A stretch of DNA of 29,408 nt, from assembly GCA_946803715.1 (NCBI GenBank), contig CAMPET010000020.1, positions 168,861 through 198,268 of the forward strand, written 5' to 3'. Positions within the stretch are counted from its first letter, which is position 1. The number at the start of each line of letters is the position of its first letter. Shown piece after piece: positions 1 through 9,720 of this stretch. The DNA is from Beroe ovata (Eukaryota; Ctenophora; Nuda; Beroida; Beroidae). The notes beneath the pieces were generated by a model, which had not been told where the DNA came from, searched no databases, and saw nothing but the letters and a program-made list of their open reading frames with translations. The translations under genes were made by a program, and so were the position numbers.

Positions 1-393
1 TTTTTTTGTTTTTTGTGTGTGTGTGTGAGTGTGTGTGTGTGAGTGAGGGTGTCTTATATTGGATTTGGGAGTTGCATCATGCCTATATTGGAGTGCAGGA
101 GATTTGAGTTAATCAAATTGGTTTTAATTGATACGACCAATGTTTTATCCCAACCACGTGGCAAAAGACAGAACTCTCTATGTTTGAGCTATTTAGCAAG
201 TCACTGACACACAGATAAACGCACAGTGAGCACACACACGCACACATCTTTAGTTTACATACTCATTTGTCGCTATACCATTTCTTTTCATTGAGGCAGA
301 TGTCTCAACTAAAATGCAGTCACATTCACAACTTGTCACCATTTTGACATCACTGACACCTTTTGACACCACTTTAACTGGGATCATTTGCAG
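1..393. other. Left edge: GT microsatellite and intron
   Basis: A T-run followed by a GT-rich tract (about 15-45), then AT-rich sequence. I see no exon before the acceptor at 392-393, so this is probably an intron of the RIPOR-like gene whose 5' exons lie to the left. Confidence 0.5.
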
Positions 394-3300
394 GTGACAC
401 TGAAGTGTGGAACACAGAAGATAAAGACTCAATGTAAAATTGACACCAACCTCAATCAGAAATGGAAGGACACACAGGTATAATCCTCGTTTCATTATCG
501 AGAAATTCGTGTTCATCCCATCACTTCATAATTCATGTATAACTTGGACAAAATCCAATCGAGGAAACACTTTTCCCACGACCTAACCATATGCTACTTA
601 TTAGAAAACCACCAGAGCACAAGTGGTGCTAACAACATGTACCCCGGCCCCACTCAATTTTCTCGATTGCCCCCAGCATTGATTCTCTGTCCCCATTGGG
701 ACAAATATCCACGGAATGGACACAAATTCTCGGACTTTGCGTCACGCGCGAAACAATAATTGTGAAAACAGTGCGCGCCACGACAGTTCTTGTCGTGGAG
801 TTTGTAGAATTCAGATGAGGCGACGCTAGGAATAAATTGGATTTTCCGATCGAATGAGTGTTTTCGCGTTGGATAAAAGACATGTGAGACGTTATTTGGT
901 ACTACGTCATCGCACTAATTCCACCCTGTTGCGTTTACAAAGGCGGGGCTAGGGTGGTCATTCATCATTCAATCATGGAATGAATCACAGAATGATCGAA
1001 TCATTTATCACCTTCATGCCAATTTCACTAGTTATCATCAGTACTATTGTAACACACTCCCTCTTTCAGAAGTCACTGAAGATAACTTATCATGATCAGA
1101 TAACAGTAAAGGTAAGTTTTATTTATAGGCACCTCAAACATATGGTATACCTCCATGAAATTGTCATCTGAAAGGTGCACTGATAAAGCAGAGATGAAAG
1201 CATCATTTCATAGTTTGTCTGAGGTGATTAGGACCCCAATTAACTAATTAATCAAACAGGTGATAGATAAGAGGAAGTATGAGCGGAATGTTAACGTGGG
1301 AGAAGTCACATTCAGTATGATGAACCTGCTATCTGTAAAACCTCTGGTAAGTATTCCATACATTCCTCGAAATGATATATGATTGACCGATATCAAATAA
1401 TGCGGTTGATCCCTGTCATCAAAATGTCATATGCATTTGATATGTCATATCTTTTAGCATTAGGAATTTTTCCCACGCAGAAATCACTGTCAAATGAATT
1501 TATACGTTTTCTCTGACGATAAGTTCATCAATTGGAAGGATTCGGTCCGTGTACATTGACGTCAATGATTCTCTGACTCGTGGAATAATGTAGAGAACAT
1601 TCCAGAACACTGGAATTCTAATTATAGTTCCTAATTTCAGAACATCATCGTCGCCCTTGGAACCTGTACATCTCTCCGACTCAATTTCACCCTCGCATGG
1701 ACACCAGTCGTCAAGGGACAGCAGATTAACTTTGACCCGTTTGGTCAACTTCCCTACCAGGATACAGTGATTGGCGGGTTGTGTCAGGGATCATTTGGGG
1801 CGGGACTCAAACACCGAGCTACCAGTTTAGCTCAGTTACAACAACTCAATGATCCGGCAGTAAGTAGTGAAATGATTCAAGACGGCTATTCCTTCCCAAC
1901 ATTTCATTCTCAACCATCTTAAGTCTACAAGGTGTAACTGATCACCTATTTTCAGTTCGGAGCAGCTTCCAAAGGTCTCTCGTCAGCCGTATCCATGATG
2001 AGTATTTCAGAACAGCCTGATCAGCCTTTAGCAGCACTGTTACAGGATACCATCATTTTATACGAGGACTTTGAACGTAAGTGAAACTTTCAATGCAATA
2101 AGTGCCTCGAAAATTGTCATATTCCATTCTCTGCCACCATTACCTATTTCAAGCTCCTCGCATAACGTCATTCTCTCAACAGTTCAATTCGTGGAAGTTA
2201 AAGAACTGCTCTCTGTGCTGCGACAACTCCGAATAGACCTGCACCCCGTCCCAACGTCCAGTTCCGTCCCTCCCGTCCCCCTGTGCTCCACCCCACAGCT
2301 CTCCACCACGGGGACAATGTCATCTGCGTCCTCGTCACAAGACAATGGACGCTACTACGGGTCGACGGATAATGTCCGAGGCCAGGGCAGTGGCGGGGCG
2401 TTCCCCAATGTTATCAGTAGCAGGTGATTATCAGTTTTATATCCCTTCTCGTTTCCTTGTCTTTCTGTACAATCACCCTCTGTTTCTCTCCTGTTTACAG
2501 CTGGCATTTTGACTCGTATCTGTCTGAATATGTGCTAAACGATACTTAGCATCCCTCATCAGCACTCTATCATTAGCAAATCTCATTAGCGCTCTGACAT
2601 TAGTGATATATACTCATATCCATGATTCCAGCTCCATGACTAACACCCTCCCTCTCTCTCCTCCCAGCTCATTGGCTCTGAACACGAGTGATTCTCCGTG
2701 CAGCTCACCCATTGGCCGGGACACTAAGTGGATATCTGAGAGCATGCGGCCTCGGTCCAGGAAGAAATCTATCTTCTCCTCTGTCCGACAGAAGAAGTAC
2801 AAGCGGTACAACGTGCCCGTGGGACCGTTGTTCAACAACTACGATCAGACACTCAAGAAAACGAGGCTTACTTCCAAGAGTGAACAAGTCGATAAATTCC
2901 TCGCTATCCATCTTCAGTATCTTCAGGTACTTAGATAATTAGACAACGTTTTACTAGAAGTAGAAGTTGAAGATATCTCTGTTTTGAAACGTAGTACTTA
3001 GAACTTTTCCCCCAAATTGAGCTCCGCAGTCCCTCACCCCCACGCTCTCCAGGACATTTGCAGTAATCTCCAGTGTAGCTACCTCCTCAAAACCCGACAA
3101 CACACCGCCCTGACCGTTGTGAAGGAGCACAGTGCCATTCTCGCCAGAGTACGAGCCTACATCCGGGAGCGTGGCGATCTGGTGGCAGTCACGCTGGAGC
3201 CACTCCTCCTTGAGGACAGATGGAGGGGGCTGTGGAATGTGATCTCGGATGATACGCAGTGTACCGTGACGTATGAGAAGCTGTACACAAAACTCGCAGC

Positions 3301-6103
3301 ACAGTACGGGAATCTGACCCAAGACCTATCGGATGATATGTTCAAGTACATGGTCCAGTGCATGACAGACACGACCAACTCCAAGTTTAACGATGCGAAC
3401 TTGGCCACGGTGTGTCAGGTCATCCGGTATTTCAAGGAGAGAAGTGGGAATGGTGTGGCGAGGTTCATCAAGCAGTTGGCGCAGGAGTATAGCATTGTTC
3501 ACGGGTTACAGGCTCACCTGCTGAGAGATAGAGAGGATGCAGTCCAGAGGTAGGAGAGAGGGGGTTTCATGAGAATTCATTCAGATCAATATCTACTCCT
3601 TCCATTGTGTTCGAGTTTATTAACGCCCAAATTGAAGTGAAGGAGCAGTGAGAACCAGCGCTATAACTTATCTTCATTCTCAGGTTCCAGAATCTACCGT
3701 TCAGTTCGACCAAGTTCAGAATGGCCATGTGCATGTTGGGCAGTACACGTTCAGAATCTGTGGCTCTTACAAACGCCACTTTCACCGAGGTCAAGAACTC
3801 GGACAGCATGAGACAACTGGTGAGTGGGAAACAGGCGGCCCGTTTTTCATATCAAGAATCCTACCCGATGTTGAAACGATCATCAATCTCAACCCCCTCC
3901 TCTCCCCACGCACCCCCTTTCTGACCCCTCTTCTCCCCACGCACCCCCTCTCTGACCCCCTNCACGGGGACAATGTCATCTGCGTCCTCGTCACAGGACA
4001 ATGGACGTTACTACGGGTCGACGGATAATGTCCGAGGTCAGGGCAGTGGCGGGGCGTTCCCCAATGTTATCAGCAGCAGGTGATTATCAGTTTTACATCC
4101 CACCCCCTGTTTCCGCGTCTTTCTGTACAATCATCCCCTGTTCATCTCTTCTGTTTTCAACTGGTATTTCGACTCGTATCTTTCTGAATTTGTGCTAAAC
4201 GATACTTAGCAAATCTCATTAGGATCTCTATTAGCCACACTAATTAGCGCTCTGTCATTAGCCATATATTCTCATATCCATGATTCCAGCTTCACGACTA
4301 ACACCCTCCCTCTCTCCCCTCCTCAGCTCATTGGCTCTGAACACGAGTGATTCCCCGTGCAGCTCACCCATTGGCCGGGACACTAAGTGGATATCTGAGA
4401 GCATGCGACCACGGTCCAGGAAGAAGTCTATCTTCTCCTCTGTCCGACAGAAGAAGTACAAGCGGTACAATGTGCCCGTGGGCCCGTTGTTCAACAACTA
4501 CGATCAGACACTCAAGAAAACGAGGCTCACTTCCAAGAGTGAACAAGTCGATAAATTCCTCGCTATCCATCTTCAGTATCTTCAGGTACTTAGCGATAAT
4601 TAGACAACGTTTTACTTGAAGTTTAAGATATCTCTGTTTTGAAACGTAGTACTTAGAACTTTTCCCCCAAATTAAACTCCGCAGTCCCTCACCCCCATCC
4701 TCTCCAGGACATTTGCAGTAATCTCCAGTGTAGCTACCTCCTCAAAACCCGCCAACACACCGCCCTGACCGTTGTGAAGGAGCACAGTGCCATTCTCGCC
4801 AGAGTACGAGCCTACATCCGGGAGCGTGGCGATCTGGTGGCAGTCACGCTGGAGCCGCTCCTCCTTGAGGACAGATGGAGGGGACTGTGGAATGTGATCT
4901 CGGATGATACGCAGTGTACCGTGACGTATGAGAAGCTGTACACAAAACTCGCTGCACAGTACGGGAATCTGACCCAAGACGTATCGGATGATATGTTCAA
5001 GTACATGGTCCAGTGCATGACGGACACGACAAACTCCAAGTTTAACGATGCGAACTTGGCCACGGTCTGTCAGGTCATCCGGTATTTCAAGGAGAGAAGT
5101 GGAAATGGTGTGGCGAGGTTCATCAAGCAGTTGGCACAGGAGTATAGCATTGTTCACGGGTTGCAGGCTCACCTGCTGAGAGATAGAGAGGATGCAGTCC
5201 AGAGGTAAGAGAGAGGGGGTTTCATGAGAATTATTCCCGGTCAATGTCTTATTGAGTCATTAGCTGGTCATTATCCCATTATATAATCATTATCTAATCA
5301 CTAGTGTATTTCAAATTGATTTTAATATGAAATACTTGATGAAGGAGCAGTGAGAACCAGCGCTATAACTTATCTTCATTCTCAGGTTCCAGAATCTACC
5401 GTTCAGTTCGACCAAGTTCAGAATGGCCATGTGCATGTTGGGCAGTACACGTTCAGAATCTGTGGCTCTTACAAACGCCACTTTCACCGAGGTCAAGAAC
5501 TCGGACAGCATGAGACAACTGGTGAGTGGGAAACAGGCGGCCCGTTTTTCATATCAAGAATCCTACCCGATGTTGAAACGATCATCAATCTCAACCCCCT
5601 CCTCTCCCCACGCACCCCCTCTCTGACCCCTCGCTCCTCAGGCTCACCAGGAGTCATGCAAAGGTCTGGAGGATGTGTCTCCGTACATACGGCATTGCTC
5701 CTGCGTCGCTATTGACATGCTCAATGTGACTGACAGTTTACAGTTGTTACAGCGCATCGCTGCTGTCGATCTTAATCACATCAGACAGACAGCTGTCAAA
5801 ACCCTTGACAGATGGGGTAGGTGAAATCATGTTAAAATGATTGGTCCCCTCTGGTCCCGTTTAGGGACCTCAAATTAATGATAAATCCAACAACAACACA
5901 TCTGATATTGCCCATCTTCTATGAACGATACTGTCGGAAATCTTCGAAATTTTCTCTTCCAACCCATCCCTTGCCCAGGTCTCAAGGAAGACCCGCTCAA
6001 GGAGGGAGTTCACCCCTACCTCTCAGTCAAACTTGATCCCGACCTGCGGTCCGAGGACGTTCTGCACTTTACACTCAAAATCCCGACAGCTGCTCCTTTA
6101 TAA
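394..6103 (+). CDS. RIPOR-like: RIPOR/FAM65-like protein (3' part of a multi-exon gene)
   Basis: Exons with consensus splice sites: 394-477, 1070-1111, 1260-1346, 1641-1859, 1956-2076, 2183-2423, 2668-2926, 3053-3549, 3684-3819, 5642-5816, 5979-6103 (TAA 6101-6103). All phases agree, giving about 661 residues. The 5' end lies outside the window. The first four exons form a C2-like module: a GTQKIKT strand, a Trp in QKWKD, an ITVKVID strand, VGEVTF, then LNFTLAWTP and DPFG. I recall the same order in the RIPOR (FAM65) family, which binds active RhoA/RhoC and affects cell polarity and migration. Then come a Ser/Pro linker (about residues 200-265), a basic stretch rich in R and K (2668-2926), and a helical C-terminus with a HEAT-like repeat near 5720-5816. 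Human RIPORs are about 950-1200 residues, so the missing N-terminus fits. The family call rests on remembered motifs, not a search. The exons at 2307-3961 recur at 3963-5631 (see the repeat entries). Confidence 0.68.
478..1069 (+). other. Intron of the RIPOR-like gene with CG-rich inverted repeat
   Basis: This intron runs from GTATAA at 478 to the CTCTTTCAG acceptor ending at 1069. It contains a perfect 8-bp inverted repeat with a 5-base loop (778-785 and 791-798, CCACGACA/TGTCGTGG), flanked on the left by GTCACGCGCGAAA (741 on) and GTGCGCGC. Short open frames here on either strand have no splice support. Confidence 0.6.
2307..3961 (+). repeat. Duplicated 1.65-kb gene segment, copy 1
   Basis: This copy contains the end of the Ser-rich exon (to 2423) and exons 2668-2926, 3053-3549 and 3684-3819, with introns. 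It matches 3963-5631 almost base for base. In the 497-nt exon I count about 11 differences by eye; all but one (L to V, in the ACCTATC/ACGTATC codon) look silent, and the 136-nt exon is identical. Copy 1 ends inside the intron before exon 5642, at the N at 3962. Its last 60 bases carry an extra tandem unit of a C-rich sequence ending in CTCTGACCCC. Confidence 0.93.
3962..3962. other. Single-N contig join
   Basis: One N separates the end of duplicate copy 1 from the start of copy 2. Both sides are parts of the same gene that overlap by about 1.65 kb, as expected when overlapping contig ends were placed side by side instead of merged. Confidence 0.85.
3963..5631 (+). repeat. Duplicated 1.65-kb gene segment, copy 2 (probable alternate haplotype)
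   Basis: Copy 2 starts abruptly inside an exon at CACGGGGACAATG, with no splice acceptor, directly after the N at 3962. Its exons are the 3' piece up to 4079, then 4327-4585, 4708-5204 and 5386-5521, each the same length and phase as in copy 1. It runs on into the true 3' exons at 5642 and 5979. Splicing from copy 1's last exon (phase 0 at 3819) into 4327 (which needs two bases carried over) would break the frame, whereas joining to 5642 keeps it. This suggests one gene copy represented by two overlapping allelic contigs. Confidence 0.85.
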
Positions 6104-6876
6104 ACACTGTCGTTTTACTCCTTTATCAATGTGATAATTTTGAACAGAACTTGAAGAAATGATTGTGTAACGTGCTCCATGGTTACAGTTTGTATTTTTT
6201 CCTATTTTTAACTGGATTGTTCCATCACAAAAACTGCTTTAAATGAATGATGTTGCTGTCATGATTGAGCAACTTTCTGGCTGCTTTGGTTACTTTCTAC
6301 TTGAGACTCGCCAATAGTATTGGCTAGCCCAATTTGACTGGAGAGCAATTCATTTCATAACCAGACCCTACAATTCTATTACGTATGTTTTTGGGGTTTA
6401 TTACTATGAAATTTATTATGAATGTAAAATTTTAAGTATAATAATTCGTTAAAACCATTGAATTATTCGAAATTGAGCTGCGATATTATTGCTTTCTGAT
6501 TTCAAGATGAGTTTTGAGAGACTTGCTTATAGTCTTGGTTATGTTATTCATAGCGATGTCTGATTTCCTTTCGTGAGCAATGATTTACAATGATAGCCAC
6601 TCTTGACTTGGTTCATTTAACTGTCAGTAAATCCTGATTATTAATGGTCTAATGTATTGCTGATCTTGAAGAAAATGCTTTTCAATGATCAGTGATTGCG
6701 TGTCACCAGTTCCTTTCGATCATTTTACTTGGTTGAAATGTTATTCAGTTGTGAATGTTCGATTATATTATACTTGATGTTAATATTTATTATTTTCAGT
6801 CAAAACTGCTCTTCATTTTGACCGTTGAATGATGAACATTGAAAATCGCCATAGTGTGACGCGCGAAGATGTGGCA

Positions 6877-6905
6877 AAAGGGTCTTCTTAGAAAGAAGAC
6901 CCTTT
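6877..6905. repeat. Perfect 13-bp inverted repeat (hairpin)
   Basis: AAAGGGTCTTCTT (6877-6889), a 3-base loop, then its exact reverse complement (6893-6905). It is flanked by GACGCGCGAAG on the left and GTGCGCGC on the right. It could be a short non-autonomous transposon remnant or a structured 3' UTR element. I see no target-site duplication that settles it. Confidence 0.7.
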
Positions 6906-6996
6906 CGGTGCGCGCATGTTCATTTTGGGACTACGCGCGCTTTTACGCCCAACAGATACCGATTCATGTACAACTGAAACAATCTGATTGTTGAGT

Positions 6997-7002
6997 TTTA
7001 TT
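6997..7002 (-). promoter_or_regulatory. Candidate poly(A) signal for the Rab gene
   Basis: TTTATT on the + strand reads AATAAA on the - strand, about 910 bases beyond the Rab stop codon. It lies within 50 bases of the opposite-strand signal, so the two 3' UTRs may overlap. Motif match only. Confidence 0.25.
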
Positions 7003-7043
7003 AAGGCAATTTCCAAGCTGATTGTACATGTTTTAGCAGAACA

Positions 7044-7053
7044 AATAAATAAA
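7044..7053 (+). promoter_or_regulatory. Candidate poly(A) signal for the RIPOR-like gene
   Basis: Two overlapping AATAAA hexamers occur about 940 bases after the TAA at 6103. A single AATAAA at 7184-7189 is an alternative. This is a motif match only; no cleavage site can be seen. Confidence 0.3.
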
Positions 7054-7911
7054 ATGGATATGGCATTATATTACTAGAAATGACATTGAAATTAACCACA
7101 TCCTTATTTGACACTTAAATGAGTGTTTATATAAGCAGTGTCAGCTTTAAGTTAAAGGCTGGGACGGCCTCAGCCTCACTTACAATAAATATGCCATGTC
7201 ATGACTATACACAATAACGCAATACTTAACAAACCATGAAACCCTGATATCAACAGTGAAAAGTTACAAATATCCAAGATATCTATTGAATCGAAACGGT
7301 GAGAAATTATAATCAAGTCTAGATTTAAGGTGGACATTATCCATGTAATGGTTGAATGTAAAAAGTTTCAAAATTACATGTTACCAATGATTACTATTTA
7401 CAAATACAATACGGTAAATTTACCTAAAACAAGAGCAAGGAAAATCAATTCATATACATCGTCGAAAAATAATCAATCGACGCTATTTCATAGTTGATAA
7501 TGCACGTATTATTCGTAATTTCTCCAACTCCAAGCTATTGTTATTTAAGATGTATTTCAAATAATAAAAACAAAATGTGAAAATTGTTGGTTACGGTTCA
7601 GTATAAACTTTTAATTGTTTAAACAAAACTCTCACCTAATGATTTGGGTAGAAACTTTGCATCAAATTGCTTGATATAATCCGCAAGTGATACTTTACAT
7701 TCAAAAACACAACAAAATTTTCAGTTTGATACATCAATTCAAAGAAATTAAAATTGAAAGTTCCTATCACTGTCTCACATCAATTATTGTTTCTTCCTTC
7801 TACTATAAGAGATTCAAGTCCAAAGTCGCATTCTTTTTCTACACTTCTACTCTTGATAATTTCACACGGGTACCAGCACGTGCAATATTTGAGAGCCGCG
7901 CGTGTGTGACG

Positions 7912-9720
7912 TCACAGTATGACACAAGAACACGTGGTCTCAGTACAGTCCGAGGCGGAAGGCCGCGAAACGGGGAAGGGGAGTTCGGCCGCTTGTTTGC
8001 TGTTCATAGTTCGCTGTTCAACCAGTTTCCGGACTAGTTCGTAACCGACTTCGTTGATGTTCTTTCCGTTCTTAGCGCTAACCTCTACAAACTCAGCTTC
8101 GTAAAACTGGGGGAGCTGTCAGTTAAACTCGGCTGCCGCTTCTTCACGGACACTGACATAAAAACACACTGACAGACAGACACACAAATACTCACAGACG
8201 CATACACGCACACATAGACACATACACATACGTCATACGCACACACACACACACACACACANCAACTTGTTCCCGACGATAGTTATAGGTGCGGTAAGCT
8301 GCCCTGATTCCTGCAAAAACGATTTATTGGTATCACATGAGTAAGGTTGACTTCGTTTGGCGTATTGTCATGTATCATGATATTACCGGCAGAATAACGA
8401 TATTATTGCTGTCGTATTATTTGAGTCTGATATTTGATAACATGCCTGATTAATGATTATGGGGCAAGCGATTATATGAAAATCGTTTAATTTGTCGCGA
8501 CTTATGTTCGTGATAATGTCCACTTGATAATATCCAAGGAACGCTGCCATGGGTCACTGTCCTGTCAGTTGGCACTGATATAATCATATGATTTGACAGG
8601 GCTATGTCGCAGGAAGTGCTCAGAGTATTTGTGGGCTTAGCAGCGGTTAATGATTACATTCAGCAAATCACTTTAACATGAAAGATGCAACGTATAGGCT
8701 TTGTTATTCGATAGAAATCGCTCTTGCAGAAATCGATCATTCTTCCTGAATCATTCGGTTTTCATCAGAAAATTCATTCCATTAAAATAATGAGTTTTAA
8801 AATCGAAGGTATAATATTTCAAATTCATGGCAAAGTATACATCATAGTTAAGTGAGGTTACATTGATGCACTTTTCCATCTACGAAAATGGAGATTTAGT
8901 CACGTTTTGAATGGCGTACGTGCGCAATGACGTACATATCTTTCTGTATCTATGACGGTAACAGAAAGCAGAATCAAATCTGGAGGATACAAATTTTGGC
9001 GTACAGCAATCTTAGGAGTGTTTCCGCTCGCGATAAACGCACAAATTCATTTCTTGTACAAAATACCCCCCTAAAGTGTCTGACTGATTTTCATTGAACA
9101 AACCCCTGTCGTCTATATCTACCTGGATACACGAAACCCAGCTCTGTAAGTTGAGGAAGCTCTCTTCGTGTGTGATATCATACACCAGAATGATGCCGTC
9201 CACTTTGCGGAAATAGCTCTGAGTGATGGAGCGGAATCGTTCCTGGCCAGCGGTATCCCAGATCTGAATACTCTCCTCAGTCCCGTTTACAGGGATCACT
9301 TTAGTCTTGAAGTCAAGTCCTGGGGAGAGAAGGGAAGATTAGTGATTTCATCAAGTCGAGAGGGAGAGGGCAGCAAGTGAAAAACCTGGGGACTCTAGGG
9401 AGGCTTAAGTTAGTTTCAAAGAAGTTTTTGACTAAAAATCGCTTAAGATCAACACTTTCAAGTGAGAAGTGCGTCTCGCATGAATATTACATAATGAAAT
9501 GCATTTCTTAGAAAAGTGACCAAATATACGACACATTTAGCACATACATATTAAGATCACACATCTACATTATGCTTCCAAGATAAGCGATGACCTTACC
9601 AAAGCTGGGGTTCATTTTCTCATTGAAGGCATCATCGCATAGTCGTAACATGAAACTGCTCTTCCCAACTCCGCTGTCGCCAACCAGGATAACTTTGTGT
9701 GGTCCAAATTGGGGAGCTTC
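7912..9720 (-). CDS. Rab-family small GTPase domain, C-terminal part of gene
   Basis: Exons on the minus strand: 9720-9600, 9319-9123, 8310-8263 (cut by N at 8262) and a last exon starting at 8115 or 8152, with TGA at 7914-7912. Exons 1-3 join in phase (ends +1, 0). Motifs: P-loop GDSGVGKSSF (G1), NPSFGLDFK at switch I, WDTAGQERF (G3), SQSYFRK-type region after switch II (here ITQSYFRKVDG), TIVGNKL (G4, final Asp lost in the gap) and EVSAKNG (G5). The protein ends CSCVIL: a CaaX box with terminal Leu, suggesting geranylgeranylation and membrane attachment. The SYFRK-DG-LVYD and SFLNL-W patterns resemble the large Rabs RASEF, CRACR2A and Rab44 as I remember them. Rabs switch between GTP and GDP states to control vesicle traffic. 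Oddities: Ser replaces the usual switch-I Thr before the Gly, N sits in G4, and an in-frame TGA lies at 8121-8119 if the last exon begins at 8152. Coding continues upstream, since exon 9720 starts in phase 0 without an ATG. Confidence 0.88.
8119..8121 (-). other. In-frame TGA inside or just before the last Rab exon
   Basis: Reading minus from the TATGTCAG acceptor (exon start 8152), one frame gives VREEAAAEFN, then TGA, then QLPQFYEAEFVEVSAK in the same frame. VxEEAxxF resembles the helix that normally precedes the SAK motif in Rabs. If instead the acceptor is AACTGACAG (8117-8116), the TGA is intronic, but then the helix between NKxD and SAK must come from elsewhere. Confidence 0.6.
8153..8262. 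repeat. CA-rich intronic tract with single-N join
   Basis: Irregular CACACA/CAGACA sequence becomes pure (CA)n at about 8240-8261 and ends at the N at 8262. The N directly abuts the codon for Leu in NKL, so the rest of that exon and its donor site are missing from this assembly. Confidence 0.8.
8311..9122 (-). other. Rab gene intron
   Basis: This intron lies between the Rab exon ending at 9123 (donor GTAGAT) and the exon starting at 8310 (acceptor TTTTTGCAG). It is AT-rich and I see no other feature in it. Confidence 0.75.

Larger units (their letters stand above)
6104..7911. other. Convergent intergenic region / 3' UTRs
   Basis: Between the stop of the + strand RIPOR-like gene (6103) and the stop of the - strand Rab gene (7912) the sequence is AT-rich, with no supported coding frame. 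The 116-residue + strand frame at 7687-8037 overlaps the real - strand Rab exon and is a shadow. The region holds candidate poly(A) signals and a strong hairpin, listed separately. Confidence 0.6.

Noticed and set aside
629-883. Minus-strand 84-codon frame
   Set aside because: It lies in an intron of the + strand gene, has no splice partners and no recognisable motif.
2954-3408. Minus-strand frames of 122 and 83 codons (and their copies at 4672-5244)
   Set aside because: Shadow frames of the conserved + strand exon; splice phases and the substitution pattern support the + strand.
7907-7914. Perfect CRE palindrome TGACGTCA
   Set aside because: It overlaps the Rab stop codon at the 3' end of both genes, so a promoter role is unlikely.
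7687-8037. 116-residue + strand frame
   Set aside because: Its last third is the antisense of the Rab C-terminal exon; the rest is AT-rich 3' flank.
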